Positions 8,072 to 9,831 of a stretch of DNA of 9,831 nt are shown here, piece by piece. Both the position numbers and the translations under genes were made by a program. Position 1 is the stretch's first letter. Every line of letters starts with the position of its first letter. The notes under the pieces are model-generated. The model saw only the letters and a list, made by a program, of their open reading frames with translations, was not told the DNA's origin and made no database searches. Source of the DNA: Clostridia bacterium (GTDB lineage: Bacteria; Bacillota; DSM-521; Neomoorellales; Neomoorellaceae); the NCBI GenBank assembly GCA_030445875.1, contig JASUSX010000055.1, forward strand, positions 1 through 9,831, read 5' to 3'.

Positions 8072-8107
8072 TATAGTATAAGTATAAACCAGGGAGGGGG
8101 GAGAGTC

Positions 8108-9493
8108 ATGGGCGCACGTTTGGGCCTGAACCTGGAACAGACGCAGAAATTAATCATGACGCCGGAACTGCGCCAGGCCATTATGGTTCTGCAGCTCTCC
8201 ACCCTGGAGCTGGCTGAATACATCCAGCAGGAACTCCAGGAAAACCCCTTGCTGGAGATAGGGGATGACGGGGAAGTTGCTGCGGCTGAGGAACCCGGGG
8301 AGGATCAGGGGGGGCTGGAGATTGACTGGCAGGAGTATTTTCAGGATGGCAGCGATCTGGGGTATGTTAACGGCCCGCGGGAAGAGGCCCGGGAATGGAA
8401 CCAGCAGAACCTGGTAGCCGGCCAGCCCACCCTGCAGGATCACCTCCTGCTTCAGTTGAAAATAGCAGCCCCTTCAGCGCGCGAACGGGAGATTGGCACC
8501 TTCTTAATTGGTAACCTGGATGCCAATGGTTACCTTAAAATCTCCCTCAAAGAGGCGGCCGCTTACCTGAAGGTTTCCCCGGCTGCCGTCTGGCGGGTGC
8601 TGCAGCTAATCCAGCGCTTTGACCCCCCCGGCGTAGGGGCCAGGAGCCTGACGGAGTGCCTGCTGATCCAGTTGCGCCAGCGGGATGATGCCCCGCGCGG
8701 GGCGGAAAAGATTATCCGCAACTTTTTAAGCTATGTCGCCGAGGGCCGCCTGGGCCATATCGCCCGGCGCTTGAATATGACCCTGCCGGAAGTCCAGGCG
8801 GCGGTTGACTATATCCGTACCCTGGATCCCAAGCCGGGGCGCTCCTTTGGTGACAGCCAGGAGAACCGCTATATTGTACCCGATGTAATCATTGAGCGGG
8901 TGGGCAGCGATTATGTGGTGCTGGTCAACGACCTGGCCCTGCCACGGCTGGGCATTAACCCCCTGTACCAGGCCTTGATGCGCCAGGAGGGGAACTGCGA
9001 CGAGGCGACGCGGAATTTTATTGAAAGCAAGCTCAACGCCGCGGCCTGGCTGATTCGCAGCCTGGAGCAGCGACGGTTGACTATTTACCGGGTGGTCAAT
9101 TGCCTGGTCCAGGAGCAGCGCGAGTTCCTGGATAAAGGCTTAAAATACCTGAAACCCCTGACCATGCGCCAGGTCGCCGCTACCCTGGGCATGCACGAAT
9201 CTACCGTGAGCAGGGCTACGGCCAATAAATACGTCCAGACACCCAGGGGTGTTTTTGAGTTAAAATTCTTCTTCGCCAGTGGGATAGAGAAACGGGGAGG
9301 CACGGCTACCGCTAAAAGTATTAAGAAGATGATCGCGGAGATCATCAGCCGGGAGGATGCGGCCAACCCCCTGACGGACTTGCAGATTCAGGAGCTCCTG
9401 CAGCGCCAGGGGATCCAGATCTCCCGGCGGACGGTGGCCAAGTATCGCGATGAGCAGGGTATTCCTGCGGCAGCTAAAAGAAAACGCTATTAG
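8108..9493 (+). CDS. rpoN: RNA polymerase sigma-54 factor
   Basis: RpoN directs RNA polymerase to -24/-12 promoters and needs ATP-driven enhancer-binding activators. The 461 residues carry all regions. Region I (about 1-50) is glutamine-rich and starts LGLNLEQTQKLIMTPELRQA, the activator-responsive part. An acidic region II linker spans about 52-80 (EEPGEDQGG). The core-binding region spans roughly 105-300 and includes LDANGYL (137-143), FDPPGVGARSLTECL (171-185) and LDPKPGRSFG (239-248). The DNA-binding helix-turn-helix (about 352-376, TMRQVAATLGMHESTVSRA) precedes the RpoN box at 439-448 (SRRTVAKYRD), which reads the -24 element. The ATG at 8108 follows AGGGAGGGGGGAG. No enhancer-binding activator gene lies in the window, and I found no convincing -24/-12 promoter here. 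Confidence 0.98.
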   Translation: MGARLGLNLEQTQKLIMTPELRQAIMVLQLSTLELAEYIQQELQENPLLEIGDDGEVAAAEEPGEDQGGLEIDWQEYFQDGSDLGYVNGPREEAREWNQQNLVAGQPTLQDHLLLQLKIAAPSAREREIGTFLIGNLDANGYLKISLKEAAAYLKVSPAAVWRVLQLIQRFDPPGVGARSLTECLLIQLRQRDDAPRGAEKIIRNFLSYVAEGRLGHIARRLNMTLPEVQAAVDYIRTLDPKPGRSFGDSQENRYIVPDVIIERVGSDYVVLVNDLALPRLGINPLYQALMRQEGNCDEATRNFIESKLNAAAWLIRSLEQRRLTIYRVVNCLVQEQREFLDKGLKYLKPLTMRQVAATLGMHESTVSRATANKYVQTPRGVFELKFFFASGIEKRGGTATAKSIKKMIAEIISREDAANPLTDLQIQELLQRQGIQISRRTVAKYRDEQGIPAAAKRKRY

Positions 9494-9494
9494 C

Positions 9495-9540
9495 AATAGC
9501 CGGGGGCCCTGGCCCCTGAATACTTAAATGTAGCTATTTT
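9495..9540 (+). terminator. Possible terminator after rpoN
   Basis: Two bases after the rpoN stop lies a short GC hairpin, GGGGC (9503-9507) and GCCCC (9512-9516) with a CCTG loop. It is nested in a wider pair, AATAGC (9495-9500) and GCTATT (9533-9538), ending in TTTT at 9537-9540. The T-run is short and 20 bases from the inner stem, so termination may be weak and read-through into gap is possible. Confidence 0.4.
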
Positions 9541-9542
9541 CT

Positions 9543-9587
9543 AAAGGAGGATTTTAGCGATTGGTGTTGAATAATGCTGGACAGTGA
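9543..9587 (+). other. Strong Shine-Dalgarno followed by an 8-codon open frame
   Basis: AAAGGAGG at 9543-9550 is the best ribosome-binding site in the window by match to the anti-Shine-Dalgarno sequence. Ten bases later is TTG (9561), followed in frame by GTG and TTG, which opens an eight-codon frame (MVLNNAGQ) closing at TGA 9585-9587. It could be a leader peptide or the remains of a lost gene. An alternative 13-codon ATG frame at 9574 lies too far from this site. It is upstream of the likely gap promoter, so it would be transcribed only from rpoN read-through. Confidence 0.25.
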
Positions 9588-9609
9588 ATGCAGGTGCAAG
9601 CAGTCCTCA

Positions 9610-9640
9610 TTATAATACCTGTTACTTTATGGTATAATAA
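9610..9640 (+). promoter_or_regulatory. Operator-like inverted repeat over the gap promoter
   Basis: TTATAATACC (9610-9619) and GGTATAATAA (9631-9640) form an inverted repeat matching at nine of ten positions, with an 11-base spacer, and the right arm contains the -10 box. A dimeric repressor bound here would block the promoter. It does not resemble the CggR operator of Bacillus. AT-rich -10 elements are partly self-complementary, which makes chance more likely. Confidence 0.4.
9630..9638 (+). promoter_or_regulatory. Extended -10 promoter for gap
   Basis: TGGTATAAT fits the extended -10 consensus (TG, one base, TATAAT) exactly, with TATAAT at 9633-9638. The -35 position (TTATAA at 9610-9615, 17-base spacer) is weak, as often seen with extended -10 sites. 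Transcription would begin near 9645, giving a leader of about 84 bases before the gap start codon. A second perfect TATAAT at 9611-9616 has no good -35 or TG extension. Confidence 0.6.
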
Positions 9641-9662
9641 GACGGAGCTGGGTACCTGCTCA

Positions 9663-9680
9663 TGGCGGCAAGTACCGCCA
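9663..9680 (+). other. Leader hairpin in the gap 5' untranslated region
   Basis: TGGCGG (9663-9668) and CCGCCA (9675-9680) form a perfect six-base stem with a six-base CAAGTA loop. GGTAC at 9651-9655 could pair instead with GTACC at 9672-9676, which overlaps the hairpin loop and right arm, so two folds compete. It ends about 30 bases before the AAGGAGG of gap. It may stabilise the mRNA or modulate translation; no known riboswitch class was recognised. Confidence 0.4.
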
Positions 9681-9722
9681 ACCATCGCCAACCCACGGAG
9701 AAAAAGGGCAAAGGAGGAGTAG

Positions 9723-9831
<109 letters not shown>

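Noticed and set aside
8691..8702. Twelve-base palindrome CCCCGCGCGGGG inside rpoN
   Set aside because: Coding sequence in a poorly conserved stretch; no reason to see it as an operator.
9574..9615. Thirteen-codon ATG frame with two cysteines before gap
   Set aside because: Its ATG is over 20 bases from the nearest Shine-Dalgarno, and the frame is too short to judge.

Overview
The window looks like chromosomal core-genome DNA from a GC-rich, probably thermophilic, anaerobic Firmicute. The best guess is Moorella or a close relative in the Clostridia. This rests on the gene order (uvrA-uvrC, rapZ-yvcK-whiA, a DUF1405 gene, rpoN, gap), on purine-rich Shine-Dalgarno sites before every gene, on the mix of ATG, GTG and TTG starts, and on GC-rich codon choice. 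The genus was inferred without any database search. Every gene lies on the plus strand, and the many minus-strand open frames are GC-rich shadows.

Positions 1-2044 hold nucleotide excision repair: the tail of uvrA, then complete uvrC. Positions 2016-3572 hold two small hydrolases, a Cof-type HAD phosphatase and a PHP-family metal hydrolase. They are packed in one reading frame with a single codon between the first stop and the second start. Positions 3612-6812 are the widely conserved rapZ-yvcK-whiA block (yvcJ-yvcK-yvcL in Bacillus), linked in other bacteria to UDP-GlcNAc sensing, cell-envelope precursor supply and cell division. YvcK here carries two predicted N-terminal membrane helices. 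A left-handed beta-helix acyltransferase (6784-7299) overlaps the end of whiA.

After a 109-base spacer containing two competing inverted repeats come a DUF1405 membrane protein (7409-8071) and sigma-54, rpoN (8108-9493). A 235-base spacer follows. It holds a GC hairpin after rpoN, a strong but apparently unused ribosome-binding site, an extended -10 promoter inside an operator-like inverted repeat, and a leader hairpin. The start of gap (glyceraldehyde-3-phosphate dehydrogenase) runs off the right edge. No cggR-type repressor gene lies between rpoN and gap, although that is a common place for one in Firmicutes.

From uvrC to the acyltransferase, spacers are at most 39 bases and several genes overlap, so one long transcript is likely. 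DUF1405-rpoN looks like a second unit and gap the start of a glycolytic unit. I see no mobile element, CRISPR array, tRNA or rRNA. I found no convincing new system; the most interesting parts are the gap control region and a few architectural details.
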